31,618 nucleotides of DNA from Rickettsiales bacterium (GTDB taxonomy: Bacteria > Pseudomonadota > Alphaproteobacteria > Rickettsiales > JANQQO01): the NCBI GenBank assembly GCA_028289305.1, contig JANQQO010000101.1, forward strand, positions 1-31,618, read 5' to 3'. How positions within the stretch are numbered: position 1 is the first letter of the stretch; every line of letters begins with the position of its first letter. Made by a program: the position numbers and the translations under genes. The notes below the pieces were generated by a model. That model saw only the letters and a program-made list of their open reading frames with translations. It was not told the origin of the DNA and did not search any database. Of this stretch, positions 15,200-22,932 are shown one piece after another.

Positions 15200-17635
15200 A
15201 TGTCTATTATTAAAGGAACAAACACCAGTGAGACCCTGATAGGGAAAGATGGTGATGATATTATTTATGGCCTTGCTGGTGGAGATACCATTTTAGGCCA
15301 AGGTGGAAATGATCTTATTTATGGTGATGTGCTACCGACTTCTTTAATACTACAAAGCGATCTTTCGCGCTTCAAAGCAACTAATAATATCCAAGTAACC
15401 GATATAGATACCTCACGCTTTACCGAGGATAGCCTTGCTCCTGTTCCAGGGGCATTGTTTATGCCTGTATATGATGACTCTATTATGGGTGGCGATGGTG
15501 ATGATACCATTTATGGTAATCAAGGCGATGACTCGCTCGATGGTGGTACGGGTAACGATTCTATTATTGGTGGCACGGGAGCTGATGCGCTAATAAGCTC
15601 TGCTGGGGATGACACGTTGATAGGCGGTAATGGCGCTGACCTGTTCCGTGTTAGTTCTATATCTACTAATTCAGATAATGTGATTATTGCTGATTTCGTC
15701 AACGGTACAGATACACTAATCCTTGATAATGATGCGATAGATGATGCAAGTACGGCTGCCACAGATTTCTCAGTGACAATTAATAACGAAGCCGGCGGTG
15801 ATATTACCTTTAGTGCACCTGGTAAAAATGGCGACAACGTGGTCTTAACCGGCCTGGCAGGAGCTGGTGAAATAATCGAAGTGCGCGCTGATGATGGTAG
15901 CTTCATCAAGGTTAATACTGGTGGTACTGCAACGCTCTTAGGCAATGATGGCGCAAATCTATCCCTAGGTGCCGGCACGGATGACCTACTCATTGCTGGT
16001 ACAAGCGGCGATCTGCTTGCCGGTCTTGACGGCAACGACAAGCTGCTCGGCAATACCGGTAATGACAGCCTTTTTGGTGGTAGCGGTGATGATAGGCTGA
16101 TTGGTGCTGCAAGCGCTGATACCCTTTTCGGCGGTTCGGGTGTTGATACGCTCATTGGAGGTGATGGCGATGACATCATCGATGTGGGTGGCGATAGAAA
16201 CAATGATGTGGATGCGGGTGCGGGTGATGACCAAGTAACACTGGTTGCTGCAAACACCACACAAGAAATAGAAGGTGGCACAGGCAATGACACCTTGATC
16301 CTAACCGCAATTGCAGACACTACCTATGATTTTAACGGGGATATCGCTGCCAATGATATCCTTGGTTTTGAAACCATTGTGGCAAATGGTACGGATATCA
16401 CCACTATTAACTTTAATGGTAGCTATGTAACGGCTGGAGACATCATCTCCACCGATACCATTACCATTGATGCACGTAATATCACGGTGAACGCTGCTGC
16501 TGATGACTACCTGGTAGTAACCAGCCAGGCTGATGCGGTTGTAAAACTCAACATCACTGGTAGTGACGGTGACGACATCATTGATCTGACACAGACACGA
16601 AATCATACTACCGTCTCCGGTGGCGATGGCGAGGATAATGTGGTTGGTACTGCTTTCCGTGATTCCTTAACTGGGGGTGATGGTAACGATACTATTCATG
16701 GCCGCGGGAGCAACGACACCATAATAGGCGGTAGCGGACACGATATGCTGTATGGTGGTTTTGAAAATGACCTTCTTATCAGTGGTAGCGGCGCCGATAG
16801 CCTTTTTGGTGAGTTTGGCGTTGATACATTAGTGAGTACCGCCGGAGATGATATACTAACGGGCGGCGCGGGCAGTGATTTTATGCGTGTGCACACGGTG
16901 GCAAGCGATTCTGATATTATTGTTATTTCCGACTTCGAAAATGGTGGCGACACACTAATCCTCGATAATGATGCAATAGATGATGCAAGTGCCGCCGCAA
17001 CAGCGTTTACGGTAACTATCGATGATGTAGCGGGCAATGTTACATTTAGTACTTCTGGTGAGAATGCCGATAAGGTGGTTTTACAGGGTTTAGCGGAAAC
17101 CAATCAGATAATCGTGGTACGTGCGGATGACGGAAGCTTCATTAAAATCAACAATACGGATAGCTCAGTAGGTCTTGTGGGCAATGATGGTACAAATCTG
17201 TCACTTGGTGTTGGCAATGATGACCTGCTGATTGCGGGTGCGAGTGGTGATATTCTTTCTGGGATCGATGGAAACGATAAACTCATTAGCAATGACGGTA
17301 ATGATAGTCTATCTGGTGGTAGCGGTAATGATACATTGGTGGGCTCTGCTGGTAACGATACACTTGTCGGCAACACGGGAAGCGACATTTTTGAGTTTGT
17401 CAGAACATCTGCCAACAATGGTAACACTGTAATAGCCGACTTTACGCAAGGCCAGGATACATTATCGTTTAAGGATTATGGTTTTACCTCAATGGAAGAC
17501 CTATCCATAACACAGCAGGATGAAGGAGCGCGTATTACTCTATTCCTAGAGGAGTGGTCATCCGTAGCATCCATAACACTAGCAGGTGTGCATATAGACG
17601 CGTTAACTGAGGGTGATTTTGTCTTCACAAGCTAA
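15200..17635 (+). CDS. RTX-type calcium-binding repeat protein with an internal duplication
   Basis: An 811-aa acidic protein built from GGxGxDxxx nonapeptide repeats (for example GGDGDDTIYG, GGSGDDRLIG, GGSGNDTLVG), which fold as calcium-filled beta-rolls. There is no N-terminal signal peptide, as expected for type I secretion, with a likely uncleaved C-terminal signal in the last 60 residues. Residues about 148-302 and 561-715 are a duplicated unit containing LILDNDAIDDAS and VRADDGSFIK. No enzymatic domain is visible, so it may be a surface or adhesion protein. An AAGGAGGA ribosome site precedes ATG 15200. No type I secretion genes are in the window. Confidence 0.92.
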   Translation: MSIIKGTNTSETLIGKDGDDIIYGLAGGDTILGQGGNDLIYGDVLPTSLILQSDLSRFKATNNIQVTDIDTSRFTEDSLAPVPGALFMPVYDDSIMGGDGDDTIYGNQGDDSLDGGTGNDSIIGGTGADALISSAGDDTLIGGNGADLFRVSSISTNSDNVIIADFVNGTDTLILDNDAIDDASTAATDFSVTINNEAGGDITFSAPGKNGDNVVLTGLAGAGEIIEVRADDGSFIKVNTGGTATLLGNDGANLSLGAGTDDLLIAGTSGDLLAGLDGNDKLLGNTGNDSLFGGSGDDRLIGAASADTLFGGSGVDTLIGGDGDDIIDVGGDRNNDVDAGAGDDQVTLVAANTTQEIEGGTGNDTLILTAIADTTYDFNGDIAANDILGFETIVANGTDITTINFNGSYVTAGDIISTDTITIDARNITVNAAADDYLVVTSQADAVVKLNITGSDGDDIIDLTQTRNHTTVSGGDGEDNVVGTAFRDSLTGGDGNDTIHGRGSNDTIIGGSGHDMLYGGFENDLLISGSGADSLFGEFGVDTLVSTAGDDILTGGAGSDFMRVHTVASDSDIIVISDFENGGDTLILDNDAIDDASAAATAFTVTIDDVAGNVTFSTSGENADKVVLQGLAETNQIIVVRADDGSFIKINNTDSSVGLVGNDGTNLSLGVGNDDLLIAGASGDILSGIDGNDKLISNDGNDSLSGGSGNDTLVGSAGNDTLVGNTGSDIFEFVRTSANNGNTVIADFTQGQDTLSFKDYGFTSMEDLSITQQDEGARITLFLEEWSSVASITLAGVHIDALTEGDFVFTS
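15641..16106 (+). repeat. Internal duplication in the RTX gene, copy 1
   Basis: First copy of a roughly 465-bp unit, starting at LFRVSS and ending in an RTX repeat with DDRLIG. Copy 2 lies at 16880-17344. The two encode the same order of blocks: a beta-strand domain with LILDNDAIDDAS, then VRADDGSFIK, then NLSLG..DDLLIAG and RTX repeats. Confidence 0.85.
16880..17344 (+). repeat. Internal duplication in the RTX gene, copy 2
   Basis: Second copy of the unit at 15641-16106, starting at FMRVHT and ending at NDTLVG. It is clearly diverged at the DNA level (many third-position and some amino-acid changes), so the duplication is not recent. The LILDNDAIDDAS and VRADDGSFIK blocks are almost unchanged. 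Confidence 0.85.
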
Positions 17636-17659
17636 GTACTACCTACATACTTCCTGAAA

Positions 17660-17690
17660 GGGTGCTGCATTCGTGCGGCACCCTCTTTTC
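17660..17690 (+). terminator. Rho-independent terminator after the RTX gene
   Basis: A 10-bp stem GGGTGCTGCA (17660-17669) / TGCGGCACCC (17674-17683), with one G-T pair, closes a stable TTCG tetraloop and is followed by TCTTTT. It lies 25 bp after the RTX stop codon and ends the 12.5-17.6 kb block. Confidence 0.92.
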
Positions 17691-17833
17691 TCAGCTATTC
17701 CTTGCTAAGTGTACTGCTGTATGCTGATCCGGAATTATTATTTACTAAACTAGGATGGTTTGGTTTTGGGGCTGTAGTAGCTAAGACCTAAAAAGAAGGG
17801 TGAGTAACTGTTAACGAGCGTTTGTGAGTAGCG

Positions 17834-17855
17834 CAACCTCGGTGCGGTGAGGTTG
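17834..17855. other. Short perfect stem-loop downstream of the XRE gene
   Basis: A 7-bp perfect stem CAACCTC (17834-17840) / GAGGTTG (17849-17855) with an 8-nt loop, 17 bp past the stop of the minus-strand regulator gene. It has no T-run on either side, so it is not a classic terminator. The rest of 17691-17871 shows nothing I can name. Confidence 0.35.
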
Positions 17856-17871
17856 GATGATGAGGTAGTAC

Positions 17872-18285
17872 TTATAGACTCTTAGTCTCAGCTTTGGCGA
17901 TTTCACGAATAAGTGTGAATAGGGCGTTCTGCAGCTGATGGTTTTGTATTCCATCCAGGCTACCTGCCACCTGAAGAGTCTTTTTATCAAAGGAGTAGAG
18001 GACACTGTGTAAAGTACTTTCGTAATCACCTATACCATCAAAGAAATCATCCAGTGAAACATCGAGCTGTTTACAGAGTGATAAAATGGCCTGAATAGGG
18101 ATGCGGTTATGCCCGCTCTCGTATTTTTGCACTTGCTGGTATGAGATATTGAGCATGGCAGCAACATCTTTCATGCTATACTTCTTCATGCGGCGTATTG
18201 CACGTACTCTCCCACCGAGCTCTTTATAGAAAGGCTCTACTTTTACTATTGGTTGTTTATATATATAAGAACCTCTTTGCTTCAT
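17872..18285 (-). CDS. XRE family HTH transcriptional regulator
   Basis: A 137-aa regulator. The helix-turn-helix covers about residues 22-78 (GGRVRAIRRMKKYSMKDVAA, then ISYQQVQKYESGHNRIP), with the QQVQKYE recognition helix common in alphaproteobacterial XRE proteins. The C-terminal 60 residues are helical and may dimerise. Its start overlaps the stop of the upstream lipoprotein gene by one base (TAATG), so the two are co-translated. It probably controls its own operon through the inverted repeat at 18731-18769; that link is inference. Confidence 0.88.
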   Translation of the reverse strand: MKQRGSYIYKQPIVKVEPFYKELGGRVRAIRRMKKYSMKDVAAMLNISYQQVQKYESGHNRIPIQAILSLCKQLDVSLDDFFDGIGDYESTLHSVLYSFDKKTLQVAGSLDGIQNHQLQNALFTLIREIAKAETKSL

Positions 18286-18659
18286 TATAGTTTGGCCTTA
18301 CTGTTGGGTTGCCACCCTGCAGTGGTGCATGCTTTTTTGTGTTGCGGTAGTACAGTCTCCGGGCATGGAACATCGCTGCCCCAATTGCCGGTATTAATGG
18401 TAAGCACTTTGTGGCAATAGACCTGCTGCATCATGTCTTTGCAGGTGGTGACTTCGTCTTCATCTAGGCAGCGTGAGGCAAATACCTGACGCGCTTGTGC
18501 GGTTTCGGGCGGGCAGTACATGGAATAAGATACGCCACGTACGTCTTTATACCCCCCGTCTTTCTTGCCCCCGCTTTGTGCACATCCCACCAAAAGCAGC
18601 ATGAGAAGGCACCCTGCGAGCACACATTTTCTTGCTAAGTAATACGCTAGTTTTTTCAT
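18285..18659 (-). CDS. Cysteine-rich lipoprotein of unknown function
   Basis: A 124-aa protein from ATG 18659. It begins MKKLAYYLARKC and has a hydrophobic stretch ending in the lipobox LLVGC. The mature part holds six further cysteines spread over about 95 residues (for example MYCPPE, SRCLDEDEVTTC, QVYCHK, DVPCPE, KACTTA), an even number that suggests disulfides in the periplasm. I do not recognise the family. An in-frame start at 18710 would add 17 residues of charged sequence before the signal, so I prefer 18659. It is the first gene of a pair with an XRE regulator. Confidence 0.75.
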   Translation of the reverse strand: MKKLAYYLARKCVLAGCLLMLLLVGCAQSGGKKDGGYKDVRGVSYSMYCPPETAQARQVFASRCLDEDEVTTCKDMMQQVYCHKVLTINTGNWGSDVPCPETVLPQHKKACTTAGWQPNSKAKL

Positions 18660-18699
18660 CTTCTTGTTCGTTTTTAGTTTGTACGTAACTTTTGTGGGC

Positions 18700-18769
18700 A
18701 TTCTAACCATAGGTTATGCCATTTGTAAACACAAAACGTCAGACTTTTTATAAAATTATTACGTTTTGT
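18700..18769 (-). promoter_or_regulatory. Promoter and 9-bp inverted repeat upstream of the lipoprotein/XRE operon
   Basis: Read on the minus strand: -35 TTTACA (18724-18729), 18-bp spacer, -10 TAGAAT (18700-18705). Directly upstream lies a perfect inverted repeat ACAAAACGT (18731-18739) / ACGTTTTGT (18761-18769), with arms one start-to-start distance of 30 bp apart, about three helical turns. This looks like a two-site operator or activator site. Confidence 0.55.
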
Positions 18770-18847
18770 TGCTATTATAAGGGTATAAAAAGGGTGTTTT
18801 AGGCAGGTAAAAATGCCTATTATCAGTAAGATAGGGTATGGTGGAGG

Positions 18848-19045
18848 TTATTCTTCGGAGCGTGACTCTATTACTCTTTCGCGCCACATTTTTTGAGCAG
18901 TTTCTCTTCTTTCTTTGATCTGGCCACGAACACGCTGGCACCACGATAACGCTTCTTGACGTTTGCGTTCACTTTCTGTGTATACCGCCTTTGCGCGTTC
19001 GGTAGCAAGTTGAGCTATATCTTTTTCTTGATCGCTATCTGCCAA
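18848..19045 (-). CDS. Small charged helical protein downstream of an XRE repressor
   Basis: A 65-aa, strongly charged, probably all-helical protein (MADSDQEKDIAQLATERAKA at the start; Arg/Glu-rich throughout). It would start at a TTG at 19045 with GAGGGGGG just upstream, 21 bp after the XRE gene, so the two likely form an operon. No family is recognised. The unusual start codon and small size leave some doubt. A weak 6-bp stem-loop (18800-18819) lies after the stop. Confidence 0.5.
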   Translation of the reverse strand: MADSDQEKDIAQLATERAKAVYTESERKRQEALSWCQRVRGQIKERRETAQKMWRERVIESRSEE

Positions 19046-19066
19046 TGTCCCCCCTCTTTCTTATGG

Positions 19067-19504
19067 TTATCGGCTTTTCTTGTGAGAAAGTGGCAGTGTT
19101 TCTACGAGGTGATCAATGAGATCGTTGCTGATGCTCTCTCCTGGTGATTTGTTGATTAGTGCTTTGTATAGATGGCCTGCAAGATAAGATTTTGCTTCTA
19201 TATCGCTTAAATCCAGCCCCCGCTCCGTAAAAATTTCTTCGGCTTTACGCATGGCAATGGCATGCACTTTGTCATCAAGTACCTTCGAACTATCTTGGGG
19301 CGTTCCTTTTCCTGTGTAAAGCCAGATCCAGTCTACATCCAGCAGATCTGCATAATGTCGAGCGACCGGCTCTTTGATACCGCGATACCCACCTTCATGC
19401 GCACGGTAAGTGCCGATGGGAACACCCGTTTCTTTGCAGAAATCACTTTGCGTTTTATATTTTTGTTTCCGCGCGTGCTTTAATCTGTCTTTGATTTCCA
19501 TCAT
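19067..19504 (-). CDS. XRE family phage-type repressor
   Basis: A 145-aa protein with an N-terminal helix-turn-helix (about 3-60: RLKHARKQKYKTQSDFCKET, then PIGTYRAHEGGYRGI) like phage repressors and their chromosomal relatives. The rest is helical without a LexA-type protease domain (no Ser/Lys dyad motif seen). It starts at ATG 19504, or three bases later at the adjacent ATG. There is no ribosome site and a palindromic operator abuts the start codon, so the mRNA may be leaderless and autoregulated. A transporter gene is divergent. Confidence 0.85.
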   Translation of the reverse strand: MMEIKDRLKHARKQKYKTQSDFCKETGVPIGTYRAHEGGYRGIKEPVARHYADLLDVDWIWLYTGKGTPQDSSKVLDDKVHAIAMRKAEEIFTERGLDLSDIEAKSYLAGHLYKALINKSPGESISNDLIDHLVETLPLSHKKSR

Positions 19505-19522
19505 GATATGAAGTGTATCATA
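19503..19522. promoter_or_regulatory. Palindromic operator between the XRE repressor and EamA transporter genes
   Basis: The perfect inverted repeat ATGATA (19503-19508) / TATCAT (19516-19521), 7-bp spacer, overlaps the repressor start codon and a possible minus-strand -10 box TATGAT (19517-19522). This arrangement suits autorepression and perhaps control of the divergent transporter gene. Confidence 0.55.
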
Positions 19523-19564
19523 TTAAGCGAAAAACCACTACATTATGTCGATTGTAGTCAGGAA

Positions 19565-20443
19565 ATGTTACGTAATGAAAGAGCCTTCGCATCGATGACG
19601 CTACGTGATAAAAAAGTTGGCATTTTATGGATGGTTTTTACAGCATTCTGGACTGCAGTAATGCTTGTTTTGATTAAGCATTTATCTCATACGGGACTGA
19701 ATACCTTCATTGTTGTTGCGTTACGAAACGTCCTTTCGTTGCTCATTTTCATGTTATTTATAAGCAGGTTACGTATACCAAAAACCACCATGCAGATTCC
19801 TTATTTTTGGCGCGGGGTGGTGGGTATTAGCTCCATGTTGCTATGGACATATGCACTGACGCTTATTGCCGCTTCTGAGGTGACTGCGTTAAGCTATACC
19901 GTTCCCATATTCACGGCGCTGTTGGCAATTTCTGTGTTTAAGGAAAAGCTAAGGATGCACCATGTTATTGGGTTAGTATCGGGAATAATAGGTACGCTTA
20001 TCGTGCTACGACCTGGAACAGAGGCATTTCACTATGCGGGTCTATTGGTTTTAGCCTCCTCACTATTATGGGCGTTGGTAAACCTGATGATAAAGCGTTT
20101 TACTCAGACAGATTCAACCGCCACTATTGTGTTTTATACGTGGGTAATGCTTTCACTTTTATCGATACCAGTAGCAATAGTGACCTGGCAAACACCCACA
20201 TTGGAACAATGGTGCTGGATTGTAGCATTAGGAGTGGTTTCTAATTTAGCTATGTTTTCTTGGGCAAATGCCTATGCAAAAGCTGATTTGGTGGTGTTGA
20301 TGCCATTTGATTTTACGCGGTTGATCTTTGTATCGGTGTTGGCATACGCAGTTTTTAATGAGTCGGTTGACCTCTTGACGATCATAGGCGCTATCATCAT
20401 TTTGTGTAGCACCACCTATGCGGCAAAAAAAGAAGCCACTTAA
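19565..20443 (+). CDS. EamA/DMT superfamily transporter
   Basis: A 292-aa inner-membrane protein with about ten TM segments in two EamA halves. The first half has GILWMVFTAFWTAVMLVLIKHL and ALTLIAASEVTALSYTVPIF; the second has AGLLVLASSLLWALVNLMIK and ANAYAKADLVVLMPFDFTRLI. Such transporters export metabolites or amino acids; the substrate cannot be read. The frame is open from ATG 19508, but that codon lies in the divergent operator, so I prefer ATG 19565 (ATG 19595 is also possible). No strong ribosome site marks any of them. Confidence 0.88.
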   Translation: MLRNERAFASMTLRDKKVGILWMVFTAFWTAVMLVLIKHLSHTGLNTFIVVALRNVLSLLIFMLFISRLRIPKTTMQIPYFWRGVVGISSMLLWTYALTLIAASEVTALSYTVPIFTALLAISVFKEKLRMHHVIGLVSGIIGTLIVLRPGTEAFHYAGLLVLASSLLWALVNLMIKRFTQTDSTATIVFYTWVMLSLLSIPVAIVTWQTPTLEQWCWIVALGVVSNLAMFSWANAYAKADLVVLMPFDFTRLIFVSVLAYAVFNESVDLLTIIGAIIILCSTTYAAKKEAT

Positions 20444-20488
20444 AAACGTTTTTTCTCTGTTTCGTTAACCATTTATTAACCTTTCTTA

Positions 20489-20497
20489 TGGTATAAT
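20489..20497 (+). promoter_or_regulatory. Extended -10 promoter of the four-gene cassette
   Basis: TGGTATAAT is a perfect extended -10 element (TG-n-TATAAT), 39 bp before ATG 20537. There is no good -35 hexamer at 17 bp, which is common with extended -10 promoters. The gap also contains the 12-bp palindrome AAAAACGTTTTT just after the EamA stop. Confidence 0.65.
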
Positions 20498-20536
20498 CCG
20501 CCATATATTAGGTAATAATGGGTAGGAAGATTAAGA

Positions 20537-20875
20537 ATGGCAGACTCCAGCACAAATATGGATGCTGTAAATAAGGAAAAACAGTTGTTTAACAAGCTGT
20601 TGCTCTTTTATGATATTGCCGAAAAGATGTTGGATGCTGTTGAGAGCGATACCGTAGAGAATGGTGAACAGCAGTTTGCTATTTCAGAATCGATGATGCA
20701 GCAAATACAGGACACAACGGATGCGCTGACAGAGGAATTCACACATTTTTGTGATAATGATCTGCAGCCAGACCCTCAAATTTCGAGGAAAATGGACGCT
20801 GCGATACGTCAATTCTTTGCTGAGATGGATCAGTTTAAAGAGAGGGTACAAAAACTTGCGGCAGAAGCGAATTAG
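20537..20875 (+). CDS. Small helical protein of unknown function (cassette gene 1)
   Basis: A 112-aa acidic protein, predicted from its residue pattern to be nearly all alpha-helix, with heptad-like stretches (KEKQLFNKLLLFYDIAEKML near the start and MDQFKERVQKLAAEAN at the end). No signal, TM segment or known motif is seen. It is first behind an extended -10 promoter and 11 bp before the next gene, in a four-gene same-strand cassette that includes a sulfotransferase-like protein. A partner or chaperone role is possible but is a guess. Confidence 0.72.
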   Translation: MADSSTNMDAVNKEKQLFNKLLLFYDIAEKMLDAVESDTVENGEQQFAISESMMQQIQDTTDALTEEFTHFCDNDLQPDPQISRKMDAAIRQFFAEMDQFKERVQKLAAEAN

Positions 20876-20886
20876 GGGAGTAAGAA

Positions 20887-21156
20887 ATGGTACAAGGTGT
20901 AAAAAGTACTGAACCTCATGGCCCGCTGCGTAGAGGTATTGCAGAAGCAGGTGAACAGCTTGGTCCAGGGCGTGGCCAGGTTTTGTGCGACCTTGCTGTA
21001 GAGGCTATTACATTAATGGTAGAAATGGCAGAAAGACTTAGAAGCGACTATCGTCTTACAGATCCAAGTGCAGTACCAGATCGTGATTTGGCAAGAAAAC
21101 TTAATCGTGAGCAGATCACCAAAGAGCAGGGTGTTGGCACGCATAAGGAGCTTTAA
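20887..21156 (+). CDS. Small protein of unknown function (cassette gene 2)
   Basis: An 89-aa soluble protein. The first 30 residues are Gly/Pro-rich (GPLRRGIAEAGEQLGPGRG), a central helix follows (VLCDLAVEAITLMVEMAERL) and the tail is charged. No known family is recognised. An AGGGGAGTAAG ribosome site precedes ATG 20887. It shares one base with the start of the 506-aa gene (TAATG), so these two are translationally coupled and probably act together. Confidence 0.7.
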   Translation: MVQGVKSTEPHGPLRRGIAEAGEQLGPGRGQVLCDLAVEAITLMVEMAERLRSDYRLTDPSAVPDRDLARKLNREQITKEQGVGTHKEL

Positions 21157-22676
21157 TGTCCACCTCCAGTTATGATTCTGTAAAGCAGCTCGTTGCTAGC
21201 AAGGAGTTGCGGATTATTGGGATTGAAGCACCTGCACGGACGAGTTCTACAACATTAGAAATTGCGCTGTCGGAAAGCCCAAGCGTACATACCCATTCTA
21301 GCCAACCTTTTCATATACCAAACGAGAATCCTGACGGTTCCACGCCTTCAGTGGATAACCCATATATCCCTATAGAGAACAGGGAAGAGAGGGCATATAG
21401 TCTGATATTGGAGACATTTGAACGCGGTAAGGCTACTAACAGTGATCGTCCTGTTGTTGTGGTGGTAAAGGAGATGTCTCGCAATTTGGGGATTGGTGAT
21501 CAATTTTCTCGCTGGGTAGAATTAACAGACAAAAATGTACTGATGGTGCGTGATCCACAGTTAAGTGTGGAATCGATTATCCGTTTGCAGCTTCATGATC
21601 TTGAGGAAAGACAGGCTGTGCTTACGCAGGACATTAATCAATATGCTAAAGATCGTGGTTTTGAAGATATTATCGGCGAGCAGCAGGGGTGGCGCGGAGG
21701 AGAGATTGGCTTAGGGCAACATTGGCGTAAAATGGTTCACATTCTTGTCGGTACGGAGAGCGAGATAGGAAAAAGAGAATACGGTGATTTTACAGATATC
21801 TTGCAAGAATTTTCCACCCATTGGGATTTAAACTCTCAGCAGGGTAGCGTGTTGGCAGATTTTATTACGCAGATAACAGATGAAGATGCACAAAAATTAG
21901 GCCACGCCTCGTTAAACGCTTTTGCCAAATCATCGGGACATGCGAATTGGGGAACCATGCTCGCGACAACCCTGCGTGCGGAGCAGATTAATGTAAGTGC
22001 ATTTCAGCCGTTCTTAGATCGTATATTTTCTGCGAGTTGTACCGGGTGGAGGCATACAGAAACTATCGCGCAGAAGATTGAGGGCCATGATTATGTGGTA
22101 GTAGATGCTTCTGTTTTGCGCACCCACCCGGAGGATATACTACAAGAATTAACGCAATTCCTGGATATTGACTATGTCCCCACCATGGCTAAAGGCTGGC
22201 AAAAAGCTAATAGACAACACTTTGATACCAGCGCATTTGAGCCAGGGTTTTTGTCGGCGTTTGCGCGTGCCAGAGGATCGGATGCGATAGAGCCACCAAG
22301 AGAATCACCCATTATATCCGCTGCTTTTCCACCACAATTCGCAGACCACCTGAAAGAGACAGCGTTTCCTACCTATATTGGTCTACTGAGCGACGAAAAA
22401 GCCGTTCGACCACATGGCAAAGAAGCGCTTAATACACTCTTTGATACGGCTATTGGTGGTGCTGCATTGAGAGATATTGACCCTGTATTCGCGTATAGTA
22501 TGGTTATTACGGATATGAATCTGGCAAAGGATGATAAATCTGCAATGCTGGCAGAGATCCGAACAAAATATGCTAAGGATTTTGGTGATGTGTTTGATCG
22601 TATTGATGAAATAGCAGCAGAACTAGAGATGGGAAATAGAATAGGGAGAAGGCAGGATGGGACTGTCGGAAGATAA
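21156..22676 (+). CDS. Divergent sulfotransferase-like P-loop protein (cassette gene 3)
   Basis: A 506-aa protein whose motif order matches bacterial sulfotransferase-like proteins. A 5'-phosphosulfate-type loop is at about 25-34 (APARTSSTTL), then SQPFHIP (49-55), VKEM (104-107), and a 3'-phosphate-type motif VLMVRDPQLSVES (128-140). Much later come VVVDASVLRTHPEDILQELT and FLDIDYVPTMAKGW (about 313-348), typical of the C-terminal half. A roughly 150-residue insertion (about 150-300) of unknown fold separates the halves, and another 130 residues follow. It may transfer sulfuryl groups from PAPS, or use another nucleotide; activity is unproven. It is flanked by three small unknown genes. Confidence 0.7.
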   Translation: MSTSSYDSVKQLVASKELRIIGIEAPARTSSTTLEIALSESPSVHTHSSQPFHIPNENPDGSTPSVDNPYIPIENREERAYSLILETFERGKATNSDRPVVVVVKEMSRNLGIGDQFSRWVELTDKNVLMVRDPQLSVESIIRLQLHDLEERQAVLTQDINQYAKDRGFEDIIGEQQGWRGGEIGLGQHWRKMVHILVGTESEIGKREYGDFTDILQEFSTHWDLNSQQGSVLADFITQITDEDAQKLGHASLNAFAKSSGHANWGTMLATTLRAEQINVSAFQPFLDRIFSASCTGWRHTETIAQKIEGHDYVVVDASVLRTHPEDILQELTQFLDIDYVPTMAKGWQKANRQHFDTSAFEPGFLSAFARARGSDAIEPPRESPIISAAFPPQFADHLKETAFPTYIGLLSDEKAVRPHGKEALNTLFDTAIGGAALRDIDPVFAYSMVITDMNLAKDDKSAMLAEIRTKYAKDFGDVFDRIDEIAAELEMGNRIGRRQDGTVGR

Positions 22677-22932
22677 AATAGAAAAGATTGCACAGCGTAA
22701 AGTAGAAGACTACATGCAGGATGTGCTCGTGAAGCATGTGTTGCAGGCAGAAACAGATGCTTCAGTGGTAATGAAGGCAGTGCATGAGGATGCTTTAAAG
22801 AGCTGTGTCTTCAACGATTCTGATATCAGCAAAGAAGACCTTGCGGCGCTACAAAACGCCTTGAAGCAAGAGATTGACCGTTATTTCAAAGCTATTCTTC
22901 GCAAAGTAGAGGGAAAGACCGAGGAGTTTTAG
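22657..22932 (+). CDS. Small helical protein of unknown function (cassette gene 4)
   Basis: A 91-aa charged helical protein (MGLSEDKIEKIAQRKVEDYM; later ALQNALKQEIDRYFKAILRK). It overlaps the end of the sulfotransferase-like gene by 20 bp in another frame, with AGGGAGAAGG just upstream as ribosome site, so it is coupled to it. It shares the small, acidic, helical character of cassette gene 1 but no clear sequence identity. No family is recognised. After its stop, a short hydrophobic reading frame (22941-22988) is seen but not annotated as a gene. Confidence 0.7.
   Translation: MGLSEDKIEKIAQRKVEDYMQDVLVKHVLQAETDASVVMKAVHEDALKSCVFNDSDISKEDLAALQNALKQEIDRYFKAILRKVEGKTEEF

Noticed and set aside
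15520..16320. 266-aa minus-strand reading frame rich in Ser/Pro
   Set aside because: It is the antisense of the RTX repeats; its composition follows from the repeated GGxGxD codons.
17755..17790. Possible left attachment copy of tRNA-Gln (TGGGGCTGTAG near 17767)
   Set aside because: It only loosely resembles the tRNA 5' end and has mismatches within the first eight bases; no convincing direct repeat of the tRNA was found.
18800..18819. TAGGCA/TGCCTA stem-loop as terminator of the small minus-strand gene
   Set aside because: The 6-bp stem is weak and the T-run is displaced; kept only as a remark.
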